Shown one piece after another: positions 23,100 to 34,087 of a stretch of DNA of 64,000 nt. The notes under the pieces are model-generated. The model searched no databases and was not told the DNA's origin. It saw only the letters and a list, made by a program, of their open reading frames with translations. The stretch lies in NCBI RefSeq assembly GCF_963662255.1, contig NC_085049.1:66139158-66203157 (forward strand), given 5' to 3'. Position numbers and translations under genes: made by a program. Origin of the DNA: Cinclus cinclus. Its lineage: Eukaryota > Chordata > Aves > Passeriformes > Cinclidae. Positions within the stretch are counted from its first letter, which is position 1. Every line of letters starts with the position of its first letter.

Positions 23100-23995
23100 G
23101 CACAGAATTCCCAAATTATCCAGGTTGGGAAAGAATTCCAAGGTCACCAATCCAAACTATGCCAGATCCCCACCACAGCCCTGAGTGGAATTCCAGGAAT
23201 TCCTTGGATTCCTCCAGGGATGGCCACTCCAAACTTCTCTGGGCAGCCCCTGCCAAGGCCTGACCACACTTTCCATGGAGAAATGATCCCAAAAATCCCA
23301 GCGCAGCCTCCCCTGGGCCAGGCTGAGGCATCCCCTCTTTTCCCGGGGCTCATTCCCAGGAGCAGATCCCGATCCCTGCTGGCTCTGGGCAGGAGCTGGG
23401 CAGAGCCAGAAGGACATTCCCGATCCCTGCCCCGATCCCTGCCCTGATCCCTGCAAAGCTCCCGTGGCCCCTATCCCAGTGCAGATCCCCCTTTTCCCAG
23501 GCTCTCCCTGCATGGATCCCTGGTGGCCCCTGGCCAGTACAGGGGGGCTTGGAGGCCCTTCCCGAGGCACCGCAGCCATTCCATGGACAAGGATTTCACA
23601 ATTCCAGAATCCTGGAATGTTTTGGGTTGGGAGGAACACCAAGCCCATCCACTTCCAACCCCTGGACACCTCCGGCTATCCCAGGCTGCTCCAACCTTTC
23701 TTTGGGCACTGCCAAAGATCCAGGAGTGGCCACAGCTGCTCTGGGAATTCCAGCCCAGACAGGACTTCCTTCCCAAGATCCCATCCCAATCTCACCTTTC
23801 CCAGTGGAAGCCGTTCCCTGTGTCCTGTCCCTTCATGCTTTTCCCAAATTCCAGCTCTCCTGGAGCCCCTTGAGGCCCTGGAATGTGCTGGAAGCTCTCC
23901 CTGGATCCTTCCCTTCTCCAGGGGAACATTCCCACTTTTCCCTGCCTGGCTCCAGAGAGGTTCCAGCCCTGGAGCAGCTCCAGGGCCTCCTCTGG
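23100..23995 (-). mobile_element. Composite CR1-derived repeat, copy 2 (reverse)
   Basis: The minus strand repeats the order CR1 segment ('cttccagcacattccagggc', from about 23910 down), GC-rich block ('cctcgggaagggcctccaag') and second CR1 segment ending near 23100. It is the inverted counterpart of 41995-42850. Shared translated shadows of about 170 residues differ at few positions, so this is a recent or conserved copy. Confidence 0.8.
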
Positions 23996-24339
23996 ATTTG
24001 TTCTAAGGGGTTCAGGAGCTGTTTTGGGAATTCCCTGAGCTCATCTTCCCCACTGGGAATTTTCCCTTTCCCTCCAAGCTTGTTTTGTCCATATAATCCA
24101 ATTTCCAGATTTTCCTCCTCTCTGCCTTTTCCATGGATAATTTCCCAGCTCCAGCCTCGCATATTCCCTGAACTTCCTTTTGGGGCCAGTGTGACGCCGG
24201 GAATGTTCCTGCTCCACTCAGGAGACACTTCCCAAAGTCCCAGAGCTGTTCCCATGTCCTTCTTCTCCAAATCTCGGGATCCCTAAGCTTGGAAAAGATT
24301 TCCAACGGCAAGGAGTCAGAGCTGGGCGTGATCCCCAGC

Positions 24340-24470
24340 CCAGAGCATGGAGTGGAATTCCAGGAATTCCTTGCACACCTCCAGGGATGGGCACCCCAAA
24401 CCTCCCTGGGCAGCCTCTGCCAAGGCCTGACCGCCCTTTCCATGGGGAAATTCCTGCTGAATTCCAAGCT
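24340..24470 (-). mobile_element. CR1 LINE fragment
   Basis: Reverse of 'gtcaggccttggcagaggct', 'gcccagggaggtttggggtg' and 'cccatccctggaggtgtgca'. The minisatellite at 24485 follows at once. Confidence 0.75.
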
Positions 24471-24484
24471 TCTAGAAGCCCTCC

Positions 24485-24635
24485 TGGCGTGGATCCAGAT
24501 GGATCCAGAGTCCTCCAGTGCTGGAGCTTCCAGGAGTTTTCCAGGTATGGGTCAGGAGGTTCTGGAATTCTCCAGGTGTGGATCAAGAGGATCTGGAATT
24601 CTCCAGAGGTGGATCAGGAGGATAGAGTCCCTGCA
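24485..24635. repeat. Minisatellite, about 30-bp unit (same family as 21825-22085)
   Basis: Copies of 'gtggatcaagaggatctgga' plus 'attctcca'. Two separated clusters of one repeat family flank the CR1 block 22440-24470. Confidence 0.85.
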
Positions 24636-24789
24636 TTCCCTATGGGAATTGGATCACTCCTGGGGCTCTCCTGATCTTCCTTCAGTGCCAATTTCAGCCC
24701 TGAATTCCCTTCAAGAAGGAGCTGGGCAGGAATTCCTTCCAGACAACCAGGAACAGCCTCTGGAACAGCCACAGTTGAGGCTGGAAATC

Positions 24790-24920
24790 GGGAAAATTCC
24801 TCCTGGAGGGATTCAAATCCCAGTGGATTTGGAGGACCTGGGTCCAGGGTGGCCCTGTCAGAGCTGGGAATTTCATCTCTGAAGGTTTTTCCAACCTCAG
24901 CAATTCCATGATCACATGAG
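24790..24920 (+). mobile_element. Decayed CR1 LINE 3' terminus
   Basis: 'ctcctggagggattcaaatc' and 'aaggtttttccaacctcagc', then 'aattccatgatcac', resemble a degraded CR1 end. A second relic lies near 25455-25485. The rest of 24921-26425 holds only a G/A-run patch at 25853-25890. Confidence 0.5.
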
Positions 24921-26429
24921 CCACATTCCAGGAATGGCTCCATGAGGAAATTCTCAGTGCTGGGCTGGGGAATTGCCCAGTTTGGGAAAAGATCCGACCT
25001 CTGTGAGGGTTGGGATTGGGAAAATCCCACCAGAATTTCTGAGGAAAATCCAGAATTTCCAGCCTTTTGTCCCCTGCCATCTCGGGAGGTTTTAAATCCT
25101 CAATTTTTTTCTATGAGGAGCCTTGGAAATGGAGATTCCATGAGAATTCCATGATTCTTTGAGGATCTGGCTGAGAATTCCTGGGATTTGGAATATGGAC
25201 ATGGCTGGAAATGCATGGATATTTCCAGGATTGAGGCCCAGATTTTATTGTTGCCTGGAGGTTTTTTTAAAGGAAAAACGGGAGTGATGGATCCAGACCG
25301 GATCCCAACATCCCCCTGGGGAGGTTTCCATGGGATATTTGGAAATGTTGCTCCATGGAAAAGGTTGGGAAACTTTGGAAGGGGCAGTGGTGGAGTCAAA
25401 TCCTTGGGAATGTTCAAAAAATCCTGGATTTGGGAATCTGCATTAGTGGTGGTCTCTGAGGGCTTTTCCAACCTCAACAATTCCATTATTTTCTTTGGGA
25501 ATGAAGAAAAAATCCTGCTCTGGGCATGGGTGGGAATGGGACAATCCAATCCCAACCATTCCATGATCCCAATGGACAAAACTTCCAGATATTTTTAAGG
25601 ACATAGAGCCCAAAAATCCAGGAGAGGGGGAAAAAATCCTCTGGAACAAAGAAATTTCCCCTCTGGAATTGTGGGAATGAGGGAGCGGTGAAACATTCCC
25701 AGATCCTCTCCCTGCTGGAAAGGTCAGGAAGCAAAATAAAGCAGGAAATGCAGATAATTCTGGCTCTGGAGTGTGGGAGGTTGATAAAAAGGATCTGAAG
25801 AAATATCAAAGGCCGGGATTTCGGATCATCAGGAATTCAGGAGCATCGGGAGCTGGGGGGGGGGGGAATTAAAAAAAAAAGGGGGGGGAAGAGGCTGATC
25901 CAGCTTCAATTTTTTTTAATGGAAATGTTCAAAATTTGTGATATTATGGTGTGGGGGGGAAAAAAAACTGGAATGTTCTGCTCCGAGTTGGGAACGAATC
26001 CGGAGCTTGGATTTCTGCAGAACATTAAGTTTCCCAGTAACCAAGGAGAGAGGAATTCCTAAAAATATCCATTCCCAAATTACCGGGCTGGGAGAGCAGA
26101 TCCCAAAGATCTCCGGGAGGGGGGCTCTGGGAATGCTGCTCAGCCCTGGAATTCCCAAGATTCGGGATGAGGATTGCACTCTCCCAGTTTTCTGGAGGGA
26201 GGGAAATTGAGGCAGGGATGAGTTGGGAGCACGAGGAATTCCGGGATTCAAATCCCAAGGAATTCCGTGGAAGCGGAGATCGGGCTCAGGTTATCCCGAG
26301 AGTTTTGTTGAAGCATCGGAATTCCTTCAAAACCACGGGATTTGGGTGGAGATCAATGGAATTAGGAGTGGGAGACAATTCCCAACAAGTCCCTAGCTGG
26401 ATCCAGGTGGGAATCAGGATGTGATCCCA

Positions 26430-26660
26430 GTGAAAAGGGATGGGGTGAGAGGGAACGGCCTCAAGCTGAGGCAGGAATGGAATATTTAGGAAAAATCCTT
26501 CCTGGGAAAGGTTGGGAAGGATTGGAATGGACTGAACAATGGGCAGTGGGAATCTCCATTCCCAAGGGATTTCAAATCCATGGATCAGGGGTAGGAATGG
26601 CATTCCCAGCTCCCAGCGGGATTTCCAACCTCAGGGATTTCCAGATTCCTGGGTTACATT
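26430..26660 (+). mobile_element. CR1 LINE 3'-end fragment
   Basis: 'gagagggaacggcctcaagc', 'atatttaggaaaaatccttc' and 'ggaatggactgaac' follow the older CR1 consensus more closely than the other copies here. Confidence 0.7.
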
Positions 26661-27114
26661 CCCAACCCAGCAATGGCTGACAGGAGAACCTCGGGAATTT
26701 CCCATTATGGCAGGGAATGGAGGTTCCCAGCTTGGGAATTCTCTTGGGAAAATGGAATTCTCCCAGAAATTTCTGGATTTCTCCCAGATTTTTTTGGTCA
26801 GATATGGCAGATCCTGGAAGGAATTCTGTGGAATATCCTGGAAAATTCCAGAGCTCCCTGAAATTCCCACGTGGATCCCGGCTGGGGAATGAATCCAGCA
26901 GGGTTGGGAGAGGAGCTGGGAATGACCCAGGAGGTGGGAAAAGGGATGAGGATCCAGGAATTCCTGCCTCTGGAATGTGGGTATGGAATTCTTGCAGTTG
27001 GGAAGGAGCTCTGTGCACAGGGAGAGAATTCCCTGGAAAACCATTCAATGGATTCCAGTAAATCCCATTCCTACACCAGGAAATCCCATGGGAATTTGCC
27101 CATGGAATGGGATG

Positions 27115-27477
27115 AGGTGGGAAAGGGCCAAGCTGGGGTGTTCGGGAGGATTTTGGGAGAATCTCCAGATCCCCGGAGAATCCCAAATTCCCTGGAATGG
27201 GAATCCCAAGATTTCTGCTCTTTCCTCTTGGTGAAGGTCAATCCCAAAATTCCCAGAGTTCTTCCCAATGCTCTGTGTTCAGCTCATGGTTCTGTCCCAA
27301 GGGATGGCCCTGAGCCCATTCTGGCTCCTTGGCTCCTGGAAACTTCAGATACCCAGGAATGTGTGGGACCATTGGCATCTCAGGCTTCTCCCGGGTGAAG
27401 GGATGGAATTCCACACAAATCATGGAATCCTGGAATACTTTGGGTGGTAAAAAGGAGCTTCAATCCCATTCCCAGGG
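27115..27477 (+). repeat. Inverted repeat, left arm (363 bp)
   Basis: By direct reading this arm is the reverse complement of 28490-28852 with two mismatches and no gaps. The spacer is 1,012 bp. The inner end overlaps a minus-strand CR1 terminus (about 27425-27560). Both arms carry the same unidentified sequence. Confidence 0.93.
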
Positions 27478-27560
27478 CAAGGAAACTTCCGTGATCCCAG
27501 GGTGTTCCAGCTTTTCCTTGGACACTCCCAGGGATCCAAGGGCAGCCATGGCAGAGCTGA
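27425..27560 (-). mobile_element. CR1 LINE 3' terminus
   Basis: Reverse of 'ggctgcccttggatccctgg', 'gagtgtccaaggaaaagctg' and 'ggaacaccctgggatcacgg'. Part of it belongs to the left inverted-repeat arm. Confidence 0.7.
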
Positions 27561-28189
27561 TCCCAAAATCCAGGATGAATCCCATCCAAATCCACTGGGA
27601 TCCAGGGAATTCCAGCTCCTGGCACAGCCAGGGTATCAGCAAAGTTGTGGCCAAATCCTATGGATCCCGGATTCCTCAGGGAGCCAATTCCAGGATGTTG
27701 AGAATACTGTGAGGATCCTGGGGGAATAGTGGAGATCCAAAGGCACCTGGATTCCCAGGTAATTTCCAAGCATGGAAATCCCACCCGGCAAAGGCGAGAG
27801 GTCAGAGAATCCTGGAATATCCAGAGCTGAAAAGAACCCAAAGGAATCAAACCCAGGAGGGATTGTGCTGGAATGTTCCCTTCCCTGCTATTCCCTCTTT
27901 TTCAGAACCCGGGAATGACAATGGAAGCATCCCAGGGAATAAAAGGAGGGAAAAACAAAACAAAACAAAAAGCTGAATGCTGAGCACATTCCATGGAAAA
28001 AAAAAAAAACCAAAACAGAGAAATTCCCTTTCCCCGCAATCTCCCAGCACTGGGAGAGCAGCAGGATCTGGGAATTGCTGGATCTGGACAGGCAAATCCA
28101 GGGAATGCTGGCTGAGGGATGCAGGAATGAAAAGTGGGAATCAGACAGCAATCCCAGCAGGAAATCCTGGGAAAAGCCTGGGTTTTTTG

Positions 28190-28371
28190 GGATTCTCCCA
28201 GCAGGAAATGGAGATTCCCATCTTCTCCAGCAGCTCACCATCACTGGGTGGTGATTTGCAAACTCTGGGAAAGGCGGGAAAAGGTGGAAATCTGGGATTT
28301 TTGTGGGTTGACTCTCATCAGTTTTCCCGCCAGGAATTCTGATCCATGTTTTTTTTGGGATTGCAGGTGAA
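28190..28371 (+). repeat. Diverged duplicate of the intron 15 3' end, with pseudo-acceptor
   Basis: 'aggaattctgatccatgttt' and 'gggattgcag|gtgaa' (AG at 28365-28366) mirror 'cggaattctgatccgtgttt' and 'gggaacgcag|gtgaa' before exon 16 (AG at 29168-29169). Similarity extends upstream through 'agattcccatc' and 'ccatcactggg'. The copy loses exon 16 homology after five bases and hits a stop after 15 codons. Confidence 0.65.
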
Positions 28372-28489
28372 TCCCCTCTCCTCCTGTCCCCTCTCCTCAG
28401 ATCCAAGGTTGTGAATTCCCAGTTTTCTTTTGGGGTTGGGAGAATCCCACAATCCCAAGCAGGCCTTGGGCACTTCCTTGGATTCTGAG

Positions 28490-28852
28490 CCCTGGGAATG
28501 GGATTGAAGCTCCTTTTTACCACCCAAAGCATTCCAGGATTCCATGATTTGTGTGGAATTCCATCCCTTCACCCGGGAGAAGCCTGAGATGCCAATGATC
28601 CCACACATTCCTGGGTATCTGAAGTTTCCAGGAGCCAAGGAGCCAGAATGGGCTCAGGGCCATCCCTTGGGACAGAACCATGAGCTGAACACAGAGCATT
28701 GGGAAGAACTCTGGGAATTTTGGGATTGACCTTCACCAAGAGGAAAGAGCAGAAATCTTGGGATTCCCATTCCAGGGAATTTGGGATTCTCCGGGGATCT
28801 GGAGATTCTCCCAAAATCCTCCCGAACACCCCAGCTTGGCCCTTTCCCACCT
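28490..28852 (-). repeat. Inverted repeat, right arm (363 bp)
   Basis: Counterpart of 27115-27477. The visible mismatches are at the codes '...cccaaagCattcc...' and '...ccaatgAtcccac...' on the + strand. It ends about 317 bp before exon 16. Confidence 0.93.
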
Positions 28853-29169
28853 CTCCAAGCCCATCCCATTCCATCCAAATTCCCGGAGTGCAGAAGTCCA
28901 GGAATTCTGAGTCCTTCCAGGAACTCCAAACATTGCTGGGGCTGACCGGAAACTCAAAAAAAAAACCAGGAAAATCCCATTTTTTGGGGGTCACAACTGC
29001 AGATTCCCATCATCCTCCTCGCCATCACTGGGCTGTGACTCCCAACTGCTGCGAAAAGCCGGGAAATTTTTAAATTTTTTATGGATTCCTCACGGGTTTG
29101 TTGTTGGTTGTTGTTTTCCCAGCGCTCGGAATTCTGATCCGTGTTTTTTTGGTTTTTTTGGGAACGCAG

Positions 29170-29305
29170 GTGAACGGCGTGAACGTGGTGAAGGTGGGGC
29201 ACAAGCAGGTGGTGTCACTGATCCGGCAGGGCGGGAATCACCTCCTGATGAAAGTCGTGTCCGTCAGCCGCAAGCCCGAGGCCGAGGAGGGCGGCCGCAA
29301 AAAGG
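29170..29305 (+). CDS. SHANK3: SHANK3 exon 16: end of PDZ domain
   Basis: The acceptor 'tttttttgggaacgcag' ends at 29169 and the donor 'gtaggc' starts at 29306. The donor +4 is G, weaker than its neighbours. The 136-nt exon encodes VNGVNVVKVGHKQVVSLIRQ, GGNHLLMKVVSVSRKP and EAEEGGRKK plus the first base of Ala. The His of KVGHKQVV is the alphaB residue that makes this a class I PDZ, which binds C-terminal S/T-X-hydrophobic ligands such as those of SAPAP/GKAP. Confidence 0.96.
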
Positions 29306-29439
29306 GTAGGCGGGAATTCTGGGAATTCTGGGATTTCTGGGAATTCCAGGGGTGAGGGGTTCAGAGAGGCCCCAGGGAGGAAAAGGAATGGCGGAAAGGG
29401 TGGTGGGAGTGGAGTGGTGGGGATGGAAGATTCTGGGTG

Positions 29440-31080
29440 GGAAGGGTGGGATGTGCCAGTGTTTTTGGGATGTGTCATTTTATAGGGATTTATGAATACT
29501 GGGATGCGATGGTTTTTTGGGATGTGCTGGTTTTTGGGATGCATTGATTTTTGGGATGCGAAGATTTTTTGGGATGCAATGATTTTTTGGGATGTGCCGG
29601 TTTTTGGGATGTTTCCTTTTTTGAGACGTGCCATTTTTTTGGGATGGGTTGATGATGGGATGTGCTGATTTTTGGGATGCATTGGTTTTGGGGATGTTCC
29701 CATTTTTGGGGTATTTCCATTTTTGGGATGTGATGATTTTTGAGATGTGCTGATTTTTGGGATGCACCGGTTTTTGGTATGTGTCATTTTCTGGGATGTG
29801 CTGGTTTTTGGGATGTGCAGGTTTTTGGGATGCAATTATTTTTGGGATGTGCTGATGTTGGCATGTGATGATTTTTGGGATGTGACGATATTCGGGATGC
29901 GTAAGGTTTTTGGATGCGTCAGTTTTGGGATGCATTGGTTTATGGGATGTGTTATTTTTTGGGGTGCACTAATTTTTTTGGGATGCATTGATTTTTTGGG
30001 GTGTGTCATTTTTTGGGATGCACTTTTTTTTGGGAAGGGTTGATGTTGCAATGTGACAATTTCTTGGATGTGACGATTTTTGGGATGCGCCAGATGTTGG
30101 TATGTGTCATTTTTTGGGATGTGCACATTTGGGAATGTGCTGATTTTTGGGATGCAGTGATTTTTGGGATGTGTTAATTTTGGGATGTCCTCATTTTTGG
30201 CGTGCATCATTATTTGGGATGCATCTCTTTTTGTGATGCCTGAATTTTGGATGTGCTGAATTTTGGGATGTGCTGATTCTGGGATGTGCCCATTTTTTGG
30301 AATGTGCTGGTTTTGGGCATGTGAAGATTTTTGGGATTTGCCCATTTTGGGATGTGCTGATTTTTGGTATGCATGGGTTTTTGGGATGCATAATATTTTG
30401 GGATGTGCCCATTTTAGGATTTGCCCACTTTGGGATGTGCTCATTTTTGTGATGCGTCATTTTTTGGGATGTTTCCATTTTTGAGATGCCTTGATTACTG
30501 GGACGTTCTTGTTTATGGGATGTGCTCACTTTTGGCTTGCATCATTATTTGGGATGTATGGATTTTTGGGACGTATTGATTTTTGGGATGTGCCCTTTTT
30601 TGGGATGTACCCATTTTATTGAATGCACTGGATTTTGGGATGCAAAGATTTTTGGGATTTTCCCATTTTGGGATGGGTTGATTTTTGGGATGTTCTGGCA
30701 TTTGGGATAGAGTGATTTTTTGGGATGCTTTGATTTTTTGGGATGCGTTGATTTTTTGGGATGCAGTGATTTTTTTTGGGATGTGTCATTTTTTGGGATG
30801 TGCTGATTTTTGGGATGTGCCCATTTAGGGATGTGAAGAGTTTTGGGATGTGTTGATTTTTGGGATGTGTTGATTTTTGGGATGTTCTGGCATTTGGGAT
30901 GCTTTGATTTTTTGGGATGCGCCCATTTTGGGATGTACTCATTTTCTGGGATTTGCCCGTTCTTGCTGTTTTTTTAGAAGCACTGTTTTTTGGGATGTGT
31001 TGATGTTTGGGATGCGAAGATTTTTGGAATGCAACATTTTTTTGGGATGTGCCAGTTTCTGGGATGCGCTGATTTTTGGG
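29440..31080. repeat. T/G-skewed minisatellite, about 18-21-bp unit, about 1.6 kb
   Basis: Roughly 80 degenerate copies of 'gatttttgggatgtgct' and variants run with almost no C on the + strand. Minus-strand frames read as H-P-K-N/Q repeats and are artefacts. Confidence 0.95.
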
Positions 31081-31109
31081 AATGTGGGAGGTGGTTAGGG
31101 AAGCTCAGG

Positions 31110-31690
31110 AAGGTCCCAACCACATCTGTGGAGTTGTGGTGTTTTTTTGGGAATTGCTTCAATTCCCAAGAGTTGGAATTCCTGGTGTTGTGGTGTTTTT
31201 GGGAAATACTTCAATTCCCAGGGTCTGGAATTCTTGGAGTTGTGTTTTTTGGGAATGGCTTCAATTCCCAGCCTCTCGAAATTCTGGAGCTGTGGTGCTT
31301 TTGGGAATTGCTTGTATTCCCAGGGTCTGGAATTCTTGGAGTTGTGCTTTTGAGGAATTCCCAGGAGCTGGAATTCTTGGAGTTGTGCTTTTTGGGAATT
31401 GCTTGGATTTCCAAGAACTGGAATTCCTGGAGTTGTGGTGCTTTTTGGGAATGGCTTCAATTCTAAAGATCTGAAATTCTTGGAGTTGTGGTATTTTTGG
31501 GAATCACTTCAATTCCCAAGGTCTGGAGCTCCTGGTATTGGGGTGTTTTTTGGGAATTCTTGAAGGAGTTGTGGTATTTTTGGGAATCACTTCAATTCCC
31601 AAGGTCTGGAGCTCCTGGTATTGGGGTGTTTTTTTGGGAATTCTTGGATTTCCACGGTCTGTAATTCGTGATGTTGTGTTGTTTTTTTGG
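31110..31690. repeat. Minisatellite, about 50-60-bp unit
   Basis: Units contain 'ggaattcttggagttgtggt' and 'gcttttgggaattgcttcaa', then 'ttcccaagagtc'. One segment of about 70 bp (31488-31555) is repeated almost exactly at 31565-31635. Confidence 0.9.
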
Positions 31691-31694
31691 GAAT

Positions 31695-32815
31695 GGCTTT
31701 GGGATGGAGGGACAGGAGCAGGAAGATGGAGGCAGGGGATGGAAACAAGGAATGGGAGCAGAGGGGTGGGTGCAGGGAACAGAAACGGGACAGGAGGGGC
31801 AGGAGTAGGAAGATGGGAGCAGGGGGATGGAAACAGGGAATGGAAGAAGCAGGAGAACAGAGGGATGGGAGCAGGGAATGGAAGCAGGAATTGGAGTAAG
31901 GATGCACACGGGACAGGAAGGACAGGAGCAGGAAGATGGGAGCAGGGGGATGGAAACAGGGAATGGAAACACAGGGATGGGAGCAGAGATGTGAGAGCAG
32001 GGGGTGGAAGTGGAGGGATGAAAATCAGGAATGGGAGCAGGGAGACAGGAGCAGGGAATGGGAGAAGGAATGGAAGCAGAGGGGTTGGAGCAGGGATGGA
32101 AATACTGAGACAGGAGCAGGGGATGGGAGCTGGGATAAAAGCAGAGGGATTGGAGCTGGGAATGGAAGCAGGGGATGGAAATGGGATGAGAGCAGGAGAC
32201 AGGAGCGGGGATGGGAGCAGGGAGTGGAAATGGGATCAGAGCAGGGGGTGGGAGCTGGGGTAGAAGCAGAGGGATTTGAGCCGGGAATGGAAATGGGATG
32301 GAAGCAGGAGATGGGAGCTGGGATAGAAGCAGGGGATGGGAGCAGCAGGACAGGAGGGACAGGAGCAGGGATGGATGGAAACAGGAATGGAAACAGGAGA
32401 TTGGAACAGGGATAGAAGCAGGGGGATGGAGCAGGCGGATTGGAGTAGGAATGGAATCGGGGATTGGAGAAGGAATGGAATCAGGGGGATTGGAGTAAAG
32501 AATAGAATCAGGGGGATGGAATCAGATGGGAGCAGGGGGATTGGAGTAGGAATGGAATCACGGGAATGGAATCAAGGGGATTGGAGTAGGAACGGAATCA
32601 GGGGGATGGGAGCAGAGGGATTGGAGTAGAGAATGGAATCAGGAGGATGGAATCAGGGATGGGAGCAGGGGAAAGAATCAGGGGGATGGGAGCAGGAGGA
32701 TTGGAGTAGGAATGGAATCACGGGAATGGAATCAAGGGGATTGGAGTAGGAATGGAATCAGGGGGATGGGAGCAGGGATGGAGCAGGGGGATGGGAGCAG
32801 GGAATGAAGGGGGGC
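31695..32815. repeat. Purine-skewed minisatellite, about 1.1 kb
   Basis: Units such as 'gggagcagggggatgga', 'atggaatcagggggattgga' and 'acaggagcaggaagatggga' form an almost pyrimidine-free + strand. It abuts the CpG-rich island of intron 16. Confidence 0.93.
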
Positions 32816-33303
32816 CGGGATCGGGGCCGCTCCCAGCGCAGCACGCGGGGCTCGGGGGAGGGAAGGGAGGGAAGGAGGGAGCGCTGCTGGCACGAGGAGC
32901 TCCAATTATCCTGTCACGGCACAAAGGCACGAGCCGTGGGAACGGCTGGCAGCCTCGGGAATTCAGCCGGGAATAATCCTCGGGAATTCAGCCGGGAATC
33001 GGCGCTGGCAGCCCCGGCGGGGCCGCTCCTGCCGCTCCAGCCCGGGGTGAGCAGCTGCCCCTCGGCGCTTCCCGGTGCTTCCTTCCCGGTGCTTTCCTCA
33101 TCCCGGTCCTCCGGATCCGCGCGGCCGCTTTTCCAAGGGATCCGAGGGGCGCTGAGGGACCGGGAAGGAGGGGGGGGGGAGGTGGGGGGGGGGGCTCATC
33201 CCGTGTCCCCTCCACCCCGGTGACAGCGCCTGTGTGGGCCCGGCTGGGGCTGAATCCGCCCCGCTGGATCCCTGCCGCAGGCACAGGGATCCTTGGAGCT
33301 GCC

Positions 33304-33317
33304 GTTGCCATGGCAAT
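33304..33317. promoter_or_regulatory. RFX/X-box-like palindrome
   Basis: 'gttgccatggcaat' matches the palindromic RFX consensus GTTGCCATGGCAAC at 13 of 14 positions. It sits inside the intron 16 CpG island, about 520 bp 5' of the alternative ATG. Binding is inferred from the motif only. Confidence 0.5.
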
Positions 33318-33724
33318 CCTGGAGCGTTATTCCAGCATTGTCAGCGAGAAGCAGCGAGGAGGAGGAGGAGGAGGAAGAGCTTTCCACTCATCCTCGCCGC
33401 TCCAGGGAAGGGGGGGGGGGGGGGGTTGCTCAGGGAATGCGCGATCGGGAACCTTTGGGATCATCCCGGGCCATGTGTCCTTGGGCAGCTCCCGGCCGGA
33501 CGCCGGCGCTTCCATAGGGTTGGGATCCACGGCGAGGAGGAGGAGGAAGAGGAGGAGGAGGGTGGGGTGGGCTGAGGAGCTCCGAGGGCTGCGCCGAGGC
33601 GGGAAGAGGAGCCCGAGCTCCGGCTGGACACATTCCCGCTTTTTCCTGCATCCATCCCTGAATCCCTGCGAGCCATCCCCGCCTCTCCGGGGCCATGCCT
33701 CGGACTCTGCGCTGAGTGGGGCGC

Positions 33725-33757
33725 GGGGTAGGGGGGGGTGGGGGGGGTGGGGGGAGG
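33725..33757 (+). promoter_or_regulatory. G-quadruplex-type motif
   Basis: Four G runs of four or more, split by one or two bases ('ggggtagggggggg', then 'tggggggggtgggggg'), satisfy the usual intramolecular G4 pattern. Similar runs occur at about 33169-33195, 33409-33425 and 34217-34232, all around the candidate promoter. Confidence 0.7.
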
Positions 33758-33834
33758 AGCCGCCAACATTCCCAAAGCCAAAATTCCCAGAGGCATTCCC
33801 AAAAAGGCCCGTGGGCACATTCCCGGCGGGAATC

Positions 33835-34087
33835 ATGAAGAAGTTCGCGTCCACGCGCAGCCTCAATAAGATCCTGCAGCAGTGCGACTCCTCGTCCCGG
33901 GAATACGAGGAGATCCAGGCTGTGGAGAAGAAGTGGCACCTGCACCTGGCCACCCCGCGCAAATTCCGGGAGAAGAGGTGCAAGATGCCCTCTCTGTTCC
34001 TTGCAGCTCCGCCGCCTCCCAAGAGAGCTCCCAGCACCACCCTCACGCTGCGCTCCAAATCTATGACGGCCGAGCTGGAGGAGCTGG
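33835..34087 (+). CDS. SHANK3: Candidate alternative first exon of short SHANK3 (reads into exon 17)
   Basis: ATG at 33835 starts an open frame that runs without splicing through the exon 17 acceptor and stays in the SHANK3 frame. It begins MKKFASTRSLNKILQQCDSS, continues through EYEEIQAVEKKWHLHL and FREKRCK, then MPSLFLA, and joins APPPPKRAPS. Third codon positions are nearly all G or C and the residues look protein-like, unlike the low-complexity frames around. I do not recognise the N-terminal 50 residues in a known family. A transcript from the CpG island upstream would encode SHANK3 without SH3 and PDZ. The upstream in-frame extension (from 33220) is Arg/Gly-rich and probably not coding. 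An internal donor-like GT (33978) leaves the wrong phase for exon 17. Confidence 0.5.
34007..34087 (+). CDS. SHANK3: SHANK3 exon 17: basic/Ser-rich region after PDZ
   Basis: The acceptor 'tctctgttccttgcag' ends at 34006 and the donor 'gtaagg' begins at 34088. The 81-nt exon completes Ala and encodes PPPPKRAPSTTLTLRSKSMT, AELEEL, plus one base. The motif is almost identical to mammalian SHANK3; SHANK2 has APTTALTLRSKSMTSELEEL. A 24-nt microexon follows in the transcript. Confidence 0.97.

Noticed and set aside
29480..30529. H-P-K-N-Q-H-I-P repeat proteins on the minus strand
   Set aside because: Artefact of the T/G-skewed minisatellite at 29440-31080.
33220..33834. Upstream extension of the alternative exon frame
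   Set aside because: Open because the island is GC-rich. It is Gly/Arg/Ser-rich, crosses long G runs and lacks the coding-like codon pattern seen after 33835.
33978..34006. Donor-like GT in the alternative exon paired with the exon 17 acceptor
   Set aside because: The implied intron would be 29 bases, below a workable size, and the phase would not match exon 17.
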